NCBI GenBank assembly: GCA_934351925.1
Contig: CAKRJT010000013.1
Location: forward strand, 12,501 to 76,500
Length of the DNA: 64,000 bases
Source of the DNA: an uncultured Lachnospiraceae bacterium
GTDB taxonomy: Bacteria > Bacillota > Clostridia > Lachnospirales > Lachnospiraceae
Reading direction: 5' to 3'
Shown here: piece by piece, positions 53,055-62,889 of the stretch
Layout: the number at the start of each line of letters is the position of its first letter
Numbering within the stretch: the stretch's first letter is position 1
The notes under the pieces: generated by a model
What the model was told of the DNA's origin: nothing
Databases searched by the model: none
What the model saw: only the letters and a program-made list of their open reading frames with translations
Translations under genes and position numbers: made by a program

Positions 53055-54035
53055 ATGTATACTCCTGACAGACCATTTTATTCTCTAAATCAATATTACA
53101 GAGAACGTTTCGGCGGAAAGGTATACAAGCTTTCCTTAAACGGAGGCATGACATGCCCGAACCGCGACGGCACGATTGACAGTCGTGGATGTATTTTCTG
53201 CAGTGCCGGCGGTTCGGGTGATTTTGCCTCAACGGCAATGGTATATTCCGATCGTCTTAATCGCAATATTCCCGATATCCCCGCACAGCTTGAACAGGCG
53301 CGTGCCAGGGTATCAGCTAAGATAAGGGTGAAGGATTTTGCAGGATATATTGCATACTTTCAGGCGTACACCAACACCTATGCAGATGTCTCATATTTAG
53401 AACAGCTTTTTTTGCAGGTTATATTGCAGGAGGATATACTCGGGCTGTCCGTCGGTACAAGACCGGACTGTCTTGAGCCGGAGAAGACAGCACTGCTCTC
53501 CCGGCTCAACAGGATAAAGCCTGTCTTTGTGGAACTTGGCTTACAGACTATGCACGAGGACTCCGCACGTTTCATAAGGAGAGGCTATCCTCTGTCCGTA
53601 TTCGAGGATACCGTAAATCGTCTCAAAGCTGCAGGGCTGTCCGTCGTGGTTCATGTCATTCTCGGACTTCCGGGTGAGAGCAGGGAGGATATGCTCGCCA
53701 CCTGCCGCTATCTTGGAGAGCTTAAAGTGGATGGCATCAAACTCCAGCTTCTCCATATTCTTGATGGCACCGACCTCGCTGAATTATATAAAAGGAATTT
53801 TTCAGAAAACAACAACAATTTTTCCATTATGAGTCTTGACGAGTATGCATCTCTTGTGGTATCTATTATTGAGCAATTACCACCCGGAATGGTTATACAT
53901 CGAATTACTGGGGACGGTCCGAAGCGGATTCTGCTTGCACCTCTATGGAGCAGCGACAAAAAGAAGGTACTTAATACTATAACGAAGGAATTTGTCATGC
54001 AGAACACATGGCAGGGTAAGAAATATGGCAACTGA
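53055..54035 (+). CDS. TIGR01212-family radical SAM protein (YhcC-like)
   Basis: A 326-residue radical SAM protein. The cluster cysteines are Cys34, Cys46 and Cys49 in MTCPNRDGTIDSRGCIFC, a longer spacing than the usual CxxxCxxC and typical of the YhcC group. HVILGLPGESREDM and ITGDGPKRILLAP are further family segments. The natural substrate of this family is not settled. It overlaps the DUF4364 gene and follows the malic enzyme gene closely. Confidence 0.92.
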   Translation: MYTPDRPFYSLNQYYRERFGGKVYKLSLNGGMTCPNRDGTIDSRGCIFCSAGGSGDFASTAMVYSDRLNRNIPDIPAQLEQARARVSAKIRVKDFAGYIAYFQAYTNTYADVSYLEQLFLQVILQEDILGLSVGTRPDCLEPEKTALLSRLNRIKPVFVELGLQTMHEDSARFIRRGYPLSVFEDTVNRLKAAGLSVVVHVILGLPGESREDMLATCRYLGELKVDGIKLQLLHILDGTDLAELYKRNFSENNNNFSIMSLDEYASLVVSIIEQLPPGMVIHRITGDGPKRILLAPLWSSDKKKVLNTITKEFVMQNTWQGKKYGN

Positions 54036-54540
54036 TGCATCAACCCTATACAAATTAATAATATTATATATGTTGGATCGTGTTAATTCATCCATGACGA
54101 ATGCACAGATTTCCGAATTTGTCCTTGAAAAGGGCTATACTACCTATTTTACCCTGCAGGAAGTCCTAAACACGCTTATTTCCGACGGTTTCATAACAGA
54201 GGAGAGCTACCACAGCAGCACACACTATAGTATAACGGATTCAGGACGCGAAACAATTAATTTTTTCAAATATAAGATCTCGTCTTCCATTGTCTCTGAT
54301 ATCAATCTTTTTCTCAGCGACAATAAATATGAATTAAAAGAGGCAGTGAACAACATCTCCGAATACTACAAAGCATCCAACGGCGATTACGCTGTCCACT
54401 GCCAGGTCAAAGAAAATGGTCATCCTATAATTGATTTAACCATCACCGTACCTGATGAGCAGCAGGCTGACTCAATGTGCGGCAAATGGAAGGACGCAAG
54501 TCCCGATATATATGAATATATTATGACTCACCTTCTATAA
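54025..54540 (+). CDS. DUF4364 winged-helix-like protein
   Basis: About 171 residues beginning MATDASTLYKLIILYMLDRV. The N-terminal 75 residues have the helix pattern of a PadR/MarR-like winged helix (MTNAQISEFVLEKGYTTYFTLQEVLNTLISDGFI). The rest is alpha/beta. This is the DUF4364 family, widespread in Clostridia, likely DNA-binding but without an assigned target. It ends convergently with engB, overlapping by 20 bp at the stop codons. Confidence 0.85.
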   Translation: MATDASTLYKLIILYMLDRVNSSMTNAQISEFVLEKGYTTYFTLQEVLNTLISDGFITEESYHSSTHYSITDSGRETINFFKYKISSSIVSDINLFLSDNKYELKEAVNNISEYYKASNGDYAVHCQVKENGHPIIDLTITVPDEQQADSMCGKWKDASPDIYEYIMTHLL

Positions 54541-55102
54541 TATTCCAGATTTCATCTCTGCCCTGCTTCGTCTCGGCAGAGAATGGGATAAGAATTTCTT
54601 CCTTCTCCATCCCCAGTGTCTCACGAACCAGTTTAACCTGTTTAGATAGCTGGCTTCTCTTTAACTTATCAGCCTTAGTTGCTATCACGACAGGCGTAAA
54701 TCCCTGATATTTTATCCAGTCGTACATATTCACATCATTTGCGGATGGTTCATGTCTTATATCCACCAGAAGAAAGACGTGTTTTAACATCTTAGAAGTG
54801 TGAAGATATTTTTCTATCATCTTTCCCCACTTTTCGCGTGTCTCCATCGACGTTCGTGCATAGCCGTAGCCCGGCAGGTCGACAAGATATACCTCATTAT
54901 TGACATTATAAAAATTGATGGTCTGCGTCTTTCCCGGCTCAGACGAGGTTCTCGCAAAACTTTTTCTGTTCACCAGAGCATTTATAAGCGACGACTTCCC
55001 GACATTCGATTTTCCGGCAAAGGCAACCTCCGGGCTGCTGTTCTCCGGAAGCCTGCTCGTTATGCCGCACACAGTCTCAAGACTCAATGACTTTACTACC
55101 AT
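54521..55102 (-). CDS. engB: Ribosome biogenesis GTPase EngB/YsxC
   Basis: A 193-residue GTPase for 50S assembly. G1 AGKSNVGKSSLINAL, G3 DLPGYG and G4 TKADKLKRSQ are present. Start supported by GAAAGGAGG. It follows lon in the classic clpX - lon - engB order. Confidence 0.96.
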   Translation of the reverse strand: MVVKSLSLETVCGITSRLPENSSPEVAFAGKSNVGKSSLINALVNRKSFARTSSEPGKTQTINFYNVNNEVYLVDLPGYGYARTSMETREKWGKMIEKYLHTSKMLKHVFLLVDIRHEPSANDVNMYDWIKYQGFTPVVIATKADKLKRSQLSKQVKLVRETLGMEKEEILIPFSAETKQGRDEIWNIIEGES

Positions 55103-55149
55103 ACAGTTCCCTCCTTTCCATGTTCTGACACCCTAATCTATTTTACCTG

Positions 55150-57471
55150 TCAGTGCAGGAGTGCCTCACCAGCCACCTGCATCATACTCTCAACATATAC
55201 AATATTCATGCCGTCGGTTATCTCGGCGTCGAGTTCTTCGACGTCAGGTCTGTTCTTCTCAGGCACAAGCACCTTTTCTATGCCGTACTGTTTTGCGGCG
55301 AGAAGCTTCTCCTTGAGCCCGCCTATCGGAAGGACTCTTCCGCGCAGCGTCACCTCTCCGGTCATGGCAAGTCTTGCCCTCACCGGGATTTTGCTTACCG
55401 CTGACAGAAGTGCCACCGACATTGTAATTCCGGCAGATGGTCCATCCTTAGGAACAGCCCCCTCCGGGATATGTATATGAATATCATTTTTAGAGAAAAA
55501 ATCATCAGGCGTGCCGTACTCCGAGGCGACCGATCGCACATAGCTGAGTGCAATCCGTGCCGACTCCTTCATCACGTCTCCGAGATTTCCGGTAAGAATC
55601 ATCTCGCCCTTTCCCGGCATCGTCGTGACCTCTATTGTGAGGGTGTCACCTCCGACGCTCGTCCAGGCAAGCCCGGTCACAGTTCCTATCTGAGCCTCAC
55701 CGTCAGCCTTGTCATCCTTAAACTTCGGCTTTCCGAGGAAATCGACGATGTTCTTTGCTGTAACCTTCACAGTCCTGTCCTGCGGCAGTTCCTCCGCCAG
55801 CAGCTTCTTTGCTGTCACACGGCACACCTGCGCTATCTTTCTCTCGAGATTTCTCACGCCGGCTTCCCTTGTGTAACCATGTATGATTGCCGTCAGGGCT
55901 GCCTTGTTGATATTCAGCTCTTTTTTCGTGAGCCCGTTCTTTTCGAGCTGTTTTGCAAGCAGATGCTCCGAGGCTATATGAAACTTCTCATTCTCCGTGT
56001 AGCTTGCAAGCTCTATAATCTCCATTCTGTCATAGAGAGGCTTAGGTATCATGGACGCATCATTGGCTGTCGCGATAAACAATACCTGTGACAGATCGAC
56101 CGGAACCTCCATATAATGGTCGACAAAGTGTGCGTTCTGCGCCGAGTCGAGCACCTCAAGCAGTGCCGACGCTGTATCCCCGCGACTGTCCTTACCCGTC
56201 TTGTCTATCTCATCTAACAGCATCAGCGGATTCTTCACTCCGGCGCTCTTAATTCCCTCAATTATTCTTCCCGGCATAGCTCCGACGTAAGTTCTTCTGT
56301 GCCCTCTTATCTCAGCCTCATCTCTCACACCGCCAAGACATATCCTGACATATTTCTTTCCGAGTGCACGCGCTATCGACTCGGCTATCGAGGTCTTTCC
56401 TGTTCCCGGAGGTCCGACAAGACACACCACCGGCGAGTCCTTTCCACCTCTTAGCTGTCTGACTGCGAGGAACTCAAGAACCCTCTCCTTTACCTTGTCG
56501 AGTCCGTAGTGTTCCTTATCAAGTACCTTCTTTGCATTCTTTATATCATTGTTGTCCTGTGACATATTATCCCACGGCATCTCGAGCAAGGTCTCTATAT
56601 AGCTTCTTATCACATTGGCTTCTGCGGAGCTCGCTGCCATATTGCGGTAGCGGCTTATCTCCTTGTTTATCTTCTGCTTTATGTTCTCAGACGCATTTAG
56701 TCCTTTCACACGGTCAAGGAATTCTTCAATCTCGCTCTCGCCTTCCTCGCCGAGCTCCTCGCGTATAATCCGCATCTGCTCACGGAGCACATATTCCTTC
56801 TGGTGCTTGTCAAGCTCTGACTTTACATCATCCATAAAGCTCTTTCGTATCTGTGCAATATCGATTTCCCTCTTTATGGCTGACTTTGTCAGTCTGCCCC
56901 TCTCGATAATGTCATCACACTCAAACAATTCCGTCTTTCTGCCGTTTTCAAACGGCAGTTCTGCGATAACACGGTATATAAGCTCAGAAAGATTGTCCGC
57001 CACCATAATACGTCCGATCGTCTCCTTGCTGAACTTAGGATTTGCAATGGCATAGGTTCTTAAAAGTTCTTTTATGTCACGCGCAATTGCAGCCATCGTA
57101 AGTTCATCCGGCTCACCATCCGGCTCATTCGATGCATCGATATTTGCCAGCATCAATTTTCCATCAAAACTGTAAGCCAGGCTCTTTCCTCTCTCTATGC
57201 CGCGCACCATGACACGCATCACATTACCCGGAAGCTTCATCACCTGCTTTATCTCACAGACCGTACCTGTCTCGCGAAAATGCTCCATGGTGCCATCTTC
57301 TTTATCTTCCTCAACATTCGTGGTAATGAATATTTTCTGACCATGGGTCATGGCATATTCTACTGTCTCTATGAGGTTTTTCCTGTTAATATCAAAATGA
57401 ATGACCATATATGGTAATATGGTCATTCCTCTGAGTGCAATAACAGGCAACCCCTTTATCACTTCATTCAT
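55150..57471 (-). CDS. lon: ATP-dependent protease Lon
   Basis: A 773-residue protease. It has the N-terminal substrate domain (GLPVIALRGMTILPYMVIHFD), coiled-coil (about 185-300), Walker A GPPGTGKTSIAES, and the Ser-Lys dyad with serine in PKDGPSAGITM. Length matches LonA. Its ATG overlaps the clpX stop (ATGA), so translation is coupled. Confidence 0.97.
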   Translation of the reverse strand: MNEVIKGLPVIALRGMTILPYMVIHFDINRKNLIETVEYAMTHGQKIFITTNVEEDKEDGTMEHFRETGTVCEIKQVMKLPGNVMRVMVRGIERGKSLAYSFDGKLMLANIDASNEPDGEPDELTMAAIARDIKELLRTYAIANPKFSKETIGRIMVADNLSELIYRVIAELPFENGRKTELFECDDIIERGRLTKSAIKREIDIAQIRKSFMDDVKSELDKHQKEYVLREQMRIIREELGEEGESEIEEFLDRVKGLNASENIKQKINKEISRYRNMAASSAEANVIRSYIETLLEMPWDNMSQDNNDIKNAKKVLDKEHYGLDKVKERVLEFLAVRQLRGGKDSPVVCLVGPPGTGKTSIAESIARALGKKYVRICLGGVRDEAEIRGHRRTYVGAMPGRIIEGIKSAGVKNPLMLLDEIDKTGKDSRGDTASALLEVLDSAQNAHFVDHYMEVPVDLSQVLFIATANDASMIPKPLYDRMEIIELASYTENEKFHIASEHLLAKQLEKNGLTKKELNINKAALTAIIHGYTREAGVRNLERKIAQVCRVTAKKLLAEELPQDRTVKVTAKNIVDFLGKPKFKDDKADGEAQIGTVTGLAWTSVGGDTLTIEVTTMPGKGEMILTGNLGDVMKESARIALSYVRSVASEYGTPDDFFSKNDIHIHIPEGAVPKDGPSAGITMSVALLSAVSKIPVRARLAMTGEVTLRGRVLPIGGLKEKLLAAKQYGIEKVLVPEKNRPDVEELDAEITDGMNIVYVESMMQVAGEALLH

Positions 57472-58790
57472 GCGGTTTCCCCGTTTTTATTTCTTTTTAT
57501 TTCGTGGTTAGCAATGCCCTTAATCGCATCTGTTCTATATTCAAGTTCCGGCGGTGTTCCCTTCTCAACCGTGTCCTTGGTTATGATGCAGCATGCTATC
57601 GAGTCGTCCGACGGTATCTCGAACATAACGTCCATCATAATATTCTCCATGATGGCACGAAGTCCTCTCGCACCCGTCTTTCTCTCAAAGCTCTTCTTAG
57701 CTATGGCAGCCACAGCTTCATCCGTCACCTTTAGCTCAACCTCATCATAGTGGAAGAGCTTGCGGTACTGCTTGATAAGCGCATTCTTAGGCTCCGTGAG
57801 TATTCTCACAAGTGCCTGCTCATCAAGAAGGTCAAGCGAAACCGTGATAGGTACACGGCCGACGAACTCAGGTATAAGTCCGAACTTTACCAGATCCTGC
57901 GGAAGCACCTGCTTTAACAGCTCTCCCACATTCTTGTCGTTCTTCTCTACAAGCTCTGCGCCGAAGCCGATTGATGACTGGCCCATTCTGGCATCGATAA
58001 TCTTCTCCAGTCCGTCAAATGCACCACCACAGATGAATAATATATTAGTTGTATCTATCGGTATAAGCTCCTGCTGTGGGTGCTTACGTCCGCCCTGAGG
58101 CGGAACAGATGCGACCGTTCCCTCGAGTATCTTTAAAAGTGCCTGCTGAACGCCCTCGCCCGAAACATCTCTGGTGATTGACACATTCTCTGATTTCTTG
58201 GTAATCTTGTCTATCTCATCTATATATATTATTCCGTGTTCTGCTCTCTCTATATCATAATCTGCTGCCTGTATAAGCTTCAGGAGTATATTCTCAACGT
58301 CCTCGCCTACATATCCTGCCTCCGTGAGCGTCGTTGCATCCGCTATTGCAAACGGCACATTGAGAAGCCTGGCAAGCGTCTGTGCAAGGAAGGTCTTACC
58401 GGAGCCGGTAGGTCCAAGCATCAGAATATTGCTCTTCTGAAGCTCAACACTCTCGTCCTCAATGTCCATGTTCTCTCCGTTTGCCATTATTCTCTTGTAG
58501 TGATTATACACTGCAACCGAAAGTACTTTCTTCGCATCGTCCTGTCCGATTACATACTCATCCAGGAATTCCTTTATTTCTCTTGGCTTCAGGAGATTAA
58601 TTCCCTCAAAGCCGTTATCAGGAGCGTCCTGCTGCTCCATCTCTTCATTAACAATCTCTGAGCACACACCTATGCACTCATCGCATATATACACTCCGTT
58701 GCCCGGACCAGCTATCAACTTTCTGACAGCGTCCTGAGGCTTTCCGCAGAAAGAGCATCTAAGCCTTCCGTCATCTTTACGTCCTGCCAC
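57468..58790 (-). CDS. clpX: ClpX unfoldase of the ClpXP protease
   Basis: A 440-residue AAA+ protein. The zinc domain (CSFCGKPQDAVRKLIAG, then CDECIGVC) is at residues 12-45. Walker A GPTGSGKTFLAQT, Walker B IIYIDEIDK and the ClpP-binding IGF loop (SSIGFGAEL) are visible. GTG start with GGAGG 6 nt upstream. It lies downstream of clpP with a strong hairpin between. Confidence 0.97.
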   Translation of the reverse strand: MAGRKDDGRLRCSFCGKPQDAVRKLIAGPGNGVYICDECIGVCSEIVNEEMEQQDAPDNGFEGINLLKPREIKEFLDEYVIGQDDAKKVLSVAVYNHYKRIMANGENMDIEDESVELQKSNILMLGPTGSGKTFLAQTLARLLNVPFAIADATTLTEAGYVGEDVENILLKLIQAADYDIERAEHGIIYIDEIDKITKKSENVSITRDVSGEGVQQALLKILEGTVASVPPQGGRKHPQQELIPIDTTNILFICGGAFDGLEKIIDARMGQSSIGFGAELVEKNDKNVGELLKQVLPQDLVKFGLIPEFVGRVPITVSLDLLDEQALVRILTEPKNALIKQYRKLFHYDEVELKVTDEAVAAIAKKSFERKTGARGLRAIMENIMMDVMFEIPSDDSIACCIITKDTVEKGTPPELEYRTDAIKGIANHEIKRNKNGETA

Positions 58791-58837
58791 CTCTTACCTC
58801 CTATATTCGACCAATCTTCCGCCTCAAATAAATGACA

Positions 58838-58864
58838 TGTGGAAGGAGCATCCCTCCTTCCACA
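58838..58864 (-). other. Hairpin between clpP and clpX
   Basis: TGTGGAAGGAG and CTCCTTCCACA form a perfect 11-bp stem around CATCC. There is no U-run after it on the minus strand, so it is more likely a processing or stability site allowing more clpP than clpX transcript. Confidence 0.6.
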
Positions 58865-58900
58865 CCTGAAATCACTATTTAAGTATTCTCAAAAAATACA

Positions 58901-59485
58901 CTAGTTAATCTTCTCGACAACCGAATCGATAAGACCATACTCAACAGCTTCCTGCGCCGTCATCCAGTTATCCCTGTCTGTATCCTTCACAAGATCCTCA
59001 TAGGACTTTCCTGTATTCTCGGCAAGAAGACGGTTCATTCTCTCCTTGGTTCTGATGATATGTCTCGCAGCTATCTCAATCTCGGTAGCCTGTCCCTGTG
59101 CACCGCCGAGTGGCTGATGAATAAGTATCTCCGCGTTAGGGAGAGCCTTTCTCTTCCCCTTAGTGCCGCCTGCAAGAAGGAATGCCCCCATGCTCGCAGC
59201 CATACCTACACAGATTGTGGAAACATCACACTTGATGTACTGCATGGTATCATATATTGCCATACCGGCGGATATGGAACCGCCCGGGCTGTTAATATAC
59301 AAACTGATGTCCTTCGACGGATCCTCGGACTCAAGGAAAAGAAGCTGTGCCACAACAAGGTTGGCTGACACATCGTTGACCTCTTCACCGAGGAAGATTA
59401 TTCTCTCCTTCAAAAGTCTGGAATAAATATCAAAGGATCTCTCTCCTCTGCTTGTCTGTTCAATTACTACCGGTACCAAACTCAT
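58901..59485 (-). CDS. clpP: ClpP protease subunit
   Basis: A 194-residue serine protease. Catalytic Ser in GMAASMGAFLL, His in ILIHQPLGG and a C-terminal Asp (DTDRDNWM) complete the triad. Start MSLVPVVIEQTSRGERSFDI at 59485 has GGGGAGGAAC upstream. It follows tig and precedes clpX. Confidence 0.97.
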   Translation of the reverse strand: MSLVPVVIEQTSRGERSFDIYSRLLKERIIFLGEEVNDVSANLVVAQLLFLESEDPSKDISLYINSPGGSISAGMAIYDTMQYIKCDVSTICVGMAASMGAFLLAGGTKGKRKALPNAEILIHQPLGGAQGQATEIEIAARHIIRTKERMNRLLAENTGKSYEDLVKDTDRDNWMTAQEAVEYGLIDSVVEKIN

Positions 59486-59525
59486 AGTGTTCCTCCCCAT
59501 TATTACTGTAATTAACTATGATGAA

Positions 59526-60812
59526 TTACTTCTCTACTGCCTCTGCAGCGATGAGCTTAACTGCCTTCTGAACAGCGAGGTCATCCTTAATCTGGTTTCT
59601 CTCGTTGTCAGTCATCATATCCTTGAGCTCATCTTCCTTCATGTTGTACATGGAAGCCATGTTCTTGATTTCCTCTTCAACTTCATCGTCTGTAACAGTG
59701 AAGTCCTCTGCCTTAGCGATGGCATCGAGAACAAGACCATTCTTAATTCTCTTCTCTGCCTCAGGGTAGATGCTCTCGATGAACTTATCTATCTCCATAC
59801 CCATCATCTTAACGTACTGCTCAAGGCTGATACCCTGCTGCTTTAAGTTTCTGTCATAGCCGTCTGCCATCTGGAGTGCCTGCTGCTTGATCATAGCCTC
59901 AGGAATTTCCATGGAAGCATTAGCAACTGCTGCCTCGATAGCCTCGTTCTCCTTCTTAACCTCAGCGTCCTTAGCCTTCTTCTTCTCAAGTGTTGCCTTT
60001 AAGTCAGCCTTATATTCATCAACTGTCTTGAACTCGGAGATATCCTGTACGAGCTCATCATTGAACTCCGGAAGCTCCTTGGCCTTGATCTCCTTAACTG
60101 TTACCTTAAATGTAGCAGGCTTTCCTGCAAGCTCTGCTGCATGGTACTCCTCAGGGAATGTTACATTTACTTCAGCTTCCTCACCGATGCTCCTGCCGAT
60201 TAACTGCTCCTCAAATGTATCGATGAATGAGTGTGAGCCGATTGTAAGAGGATAGTTCTCACCCTTACCGCCTGCAAAAGGAACTCCGTTCATGAAGCCC
60301 TCAAAATCAATAACAGTGTCGTCCTTATCCTGAACCGGTCTGTCCTCAACCGTGATAATTCTTGCGTTCTGCTCCTGAACCTTCTTAATCTCTGCATCGA
60401 TATCCTCGTCAGTAACCTCAGCGCTTACCTTGGCAATCTCAACACCCTTGTAGGTTCCGAGTGTAACCTCAGGACGAACTGCTACAGTTGCGGTGAAGAT
60501 AAAGCTCTTGCCCTTCTCAATCTGTGTAACATCAATCTCAGGCTGTGATACGATATCGAGACCGCTCTCAACCGCTGCTCTCTGATACTCCTTAGGAATG
60601 ATCGCGTTAGCTGCATCCTCATAGAAAATGCCTGCGCCGTACATCTTCTCGATCATCTGCTTAGGAACCTTGCCCTTACGGAAACCTGGAACGCTTATCT
60701 TATTCTTATTCTTCTCATAAGCAGCGTCCATTCCCTTAGCGAACTCCTCTGCAGCAACCTCTATGGTCAGCTTAACCATGTTCTTCTCTAACTTGTCTAC
60801 TGTAAAGCTCAT
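59526..60812 (-). CDS. tig: Trigger factor chaperone
   Basis: A 428-residue ribosome-bound chaperone and peptidyl-prolyl isomerase. The ribosome-docking signature GFRKGKVPKQMIEKMYG is in the N-terminal domain; the FKBP-like domain spans about 160-245; the rest is the helical cradle. AAGGAGGA precedes the ATG. First gene of tig - clpP - clpX - lon - engB. Confidence 0.97.
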   Translation of the reverse strand: MSFTVDKLEKNMVKLTIEVAAEEFAKGMDAAYEKNKNKISVPGFRKGKVPKQMIEKMYGAGIFYEDAANAIIPKEYQRAAVESGLDIVSQPEIDVTQIEKGKSFIFTATVAVRPEVTLGTYKGVEIAKVSAEVTDEDIDAEIKKVQEQNARIITVEDRPVQDKDDTVIDFEGFMNGVPFAGGKGENYPLTIGSHSFIDTFEEQLIGRSIGEEAEVNVTFPEEYHAAELAGKPATFKVTVKEIKAKELPEFNDELVQDISEFKTVDEYKADLKATLEKKKAKDAEVKKENEAIEAAVANASMEIPEAMIKQQALQMADGYDRNLKQQGISLEQYVKMMGMEIDKFIESIYPEAEKRIKNGLVLDAIAKAEDFTVTDDEVEEEIKNMASMYNMKEDELKDMMTDNERNQIKDDLAVQKAVKLIAAEAVEK

Positions 60813-60858
60813 TTAAAAATCCTCCTTAAACTATTAACCGTATGTCAATCAATTATTC

Positions 60859-60864
60859 ATTATA
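60859..60864 (-). promoter_or_regulatory. Extended -10 promoter of tig
   Basis: The minus strand reads TGTTATAAT, a TGn-extended perfect TATAAT, about 47 bp before the tig start. The -35 region (TGGATT at 17 bp) is weak, as is usual for extended -10 promoters. Confidence 0.6.
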
Positions 60865-60986
60865 ACATACGTCTACAGCAAAATCCAGCATAAATTTAAG
60901 ATAATCCCCGTTTTTTATGGATTTTTTACAAAAAAAATGCTATCCTTGTCTTATACAAATTTTATTCGACAGGAGGATACGCCGAT

Positions 60987-61673
60987 ATGTCTGACACCAT
61001 TTTAAGAGTAAACGGACTCAGAAAATCCTACCACAAAAAAATAATTCTCGATAATATCTCTTTTGAAATACACCCCGGCGACATAGCAGGCATCGTAGGT
61101 GCAAACGGCTGCGGTAAATCCACACTGCTTCGTGTACTCGCAGGCGCCGACAGACCCGACCGCGGCACCATCGAATACAATGGAAAAAATGCCATAAACG
61201 ACAGAAAGCTGTTCCACCAATACGCCGGCTACGTCCCTCAGGAAAATCCGCTCTTTGAGAACCTGACCGTGCTCGACAATCTGAAACTGTGGTACTGTGA
61301 CTGCATGGACGGGCTTACGCAGGCCATGCAGCGTTTCGGGCTTTCGGCCTATGCACACTACACCGTAAACAGGCTGTCCGGCGGAATGAAGAAGAGGCTT
61401 TCCATCGCCTGCTCCATCGCCCTGAATCCGCCGCTTCTTATCCTTGATGAGCCCGGAGCCTCACTCGATATCGTGTGCAAATCGGACATATGTAACTATC
61501 TTACAGACTACAGTGCTGCCGGAAACACCGTGATAATCACCAGCCACGAGGAATGTGAGCTCGCGCTGTGCAGCCGAATGTTCATAATCGAGGACTCGTT
61601 CCTTCGCGAGATACCTCCCGTAAGCGGAAACGGGCTTATGAAGCTTATCTCAAAGGAGAGCCGCCATGCGTAG
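60987..61673 (+). CDS. ABC transporter ATP-binding protein (ABC-2 exporter)
   Basis: A 228-residue ATPase with Walker A GANGCGKST, Q-loop YVPQENPLFENLTV, signature LSGGMKKR and Walker B LLILDEPGASLD. The LSGGMKKRL form is typical of CcmA/NatA-type exporters. ATG follows GGAGGATACGCC. Its end overlaps the first permease gene by 8 bp. Confidence 0.92.
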   Translation: MSDTILRVNGLRKSYHKKIILDNISFEIHPGDIAGIVGANGCGKSTLLRVLAGADRPDRGTIEYNGKNAINDRKLFHQYAGYVPQENPLFENLTVLDNLKLWYCDCMDGLTQAMQRFGLSAYAHYTVNRLSGGMKKRLSIACSIALNPPLLILDEPGASLDIVCKSDICNYLTDYSAAGNTVIITSHEECELALCSRMFIIEDSFLREIPPVSGNGLMKLISKESRHA

Positions 61674-62889
61674 ACGCTTTTTATATTTGCTGCTGCAGTT
61701 AAAGGCAGCTTTCAAATTCATACCCGTACTTTTTGCGGGCACAATCCTGTTCGGCTTTCTCGCCTTCTGCATAGGCTATGCCGGAAGCAGGTCAATCGGA
61801 GGCGGCACCCGGCTCTTCTTTAAGGTCGCCGTCGTGCTTCCTGAAGATGACTCCCTCGTAAATATCGGCTTTAACATGCTCACGCAGATGGAAAGCCTGA
61901 AGGATTACTGCGAATTTATACAGACTGACCGGAACTCTGCCGAGACCATGTTAAAAAACAGCGAAGTCTACGGCATCGTCTACATTCCCGAAGGCTTTGT
62001 CGAGGACGTCCTAAACGGGCAGAACACCCCCGCCGTGGTAATTCTCCCCGACAACCCAGGCATAGAGACCTTGATATTCCGCGCTGTACTCAATGCAGGC
62101 TCCAACACGCTCGCCTACGTCCAGTCAGGGATATATGCCATGACCGACGCCTACAATCATTTCGGGCTGTCGGACAGGATCATGGAGAGCTCCGGCAAAC
62201 TTAACGACCATTACATACGCTTTGTCATGAACAGGTCTGCCATGTATGATATACGCACCGTCAGCGCCACAGGCTCGTTATCACAGCCACAGTTTTATAT
62301 CTGTTCGGGAATGGTCATCGTCGTTCTCTTTCTGGGTTTCCTGCTAGGGAACCACATAACCGGCGAAAATCCAAAAACGCGTGTAATGCTTAGACGCGCA
62401 GGCATGGGATACCTGTACACCTGCGCCTGCCGTATACTCGCCACTGCGTTGTCCTGCACCTGCCTGATTACGGCAGTCCTGCTTATCGTGCGGCTGCTGC
62501 TTGTAAATACCCCGCTGTCCCTTTCAGCGAACCTTTTATACGAACTGTCGCCGCAGAGCATATTTTTCCTGTTTCTCGGCATAACCGCCGCCGTTTCCTT
62601 CTTCTTTGCAGTATACAGTGTGGCAGGAAGCGGTCTGTACGGAATGTTGCTGTTATTCTGTATCAATGTCGTGATGATATACTGTTCGGGTCTGCTGCTG
62701 CCGACGGCATATCTTCCTAATATCGCGAAGCACATTGGCAGGTTTCTGCCTGCAGCCTATATGAACGACCTGTTCGGAAGCCTCTACAACGTCATGCCCG
62801 GCGCCGCCTCAATATGCGCCTGCCTTGCTGCAGCGGCTGTTTTCAGCGCCATCAGCGCGCTCGCGGACAGCAGAAAGGAGAGCCGATGA
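61666..62889 (+). CDS. ABC-2 type permease 1
   Basis: A 407-residue membrane protein with the ABC-2 layout: one N-terminal helix (about 17-40), an outside domain of about 180 residues containing the GIVYIPEGFVEDVLNGQ pattern of YhgE/DrrB-like proteins, and a block of five or six helices from about 207. It overlaps the ATPase gene by 8 bp and the next permease by 4. Substrate unknown. Confidence 0.85.
   Translation: MRRRFLYLLLQLKAAFKFIPVLFAGTILFGFLAFCIGYAGSRSIGGGTRLFFKVAVVLPEDDSLVNIGFNMLTQMESLKDYCEFIQTDRNSAETMLKNSEVYGIVYIPEGFVEDVLNGQNTPAVVILPDNPGIETLIFRAVLNAGSNTLAYVQSGIYAMTDAYNHFGLSDRIMESSGKLNDHYIRFVMNRSAMYDIRTVSATGSLSQPQFYICSGMVIVVLFLGFLLGNHITGENPKTRVMLRRAGMGYLYTCACRILATALSCTCLITAVLLIVRLLLVNTPLSLSANLLYELSPQSIFFLFLGITAAVSFFFAVYSVAGSGLYGMLLLFCINVVMIYCSGLLLPTAYLPNIAKHIGRFLPAAYMNDLFGSLYNVMPGAASICACLAAAAVFSAISALADSRKESR

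Noticed and set aside
55471..56091. Plus-strand frame of 206 codons inside lon
   Set aside because: Antisense shadow of a conserved coding region with no family resemblance.
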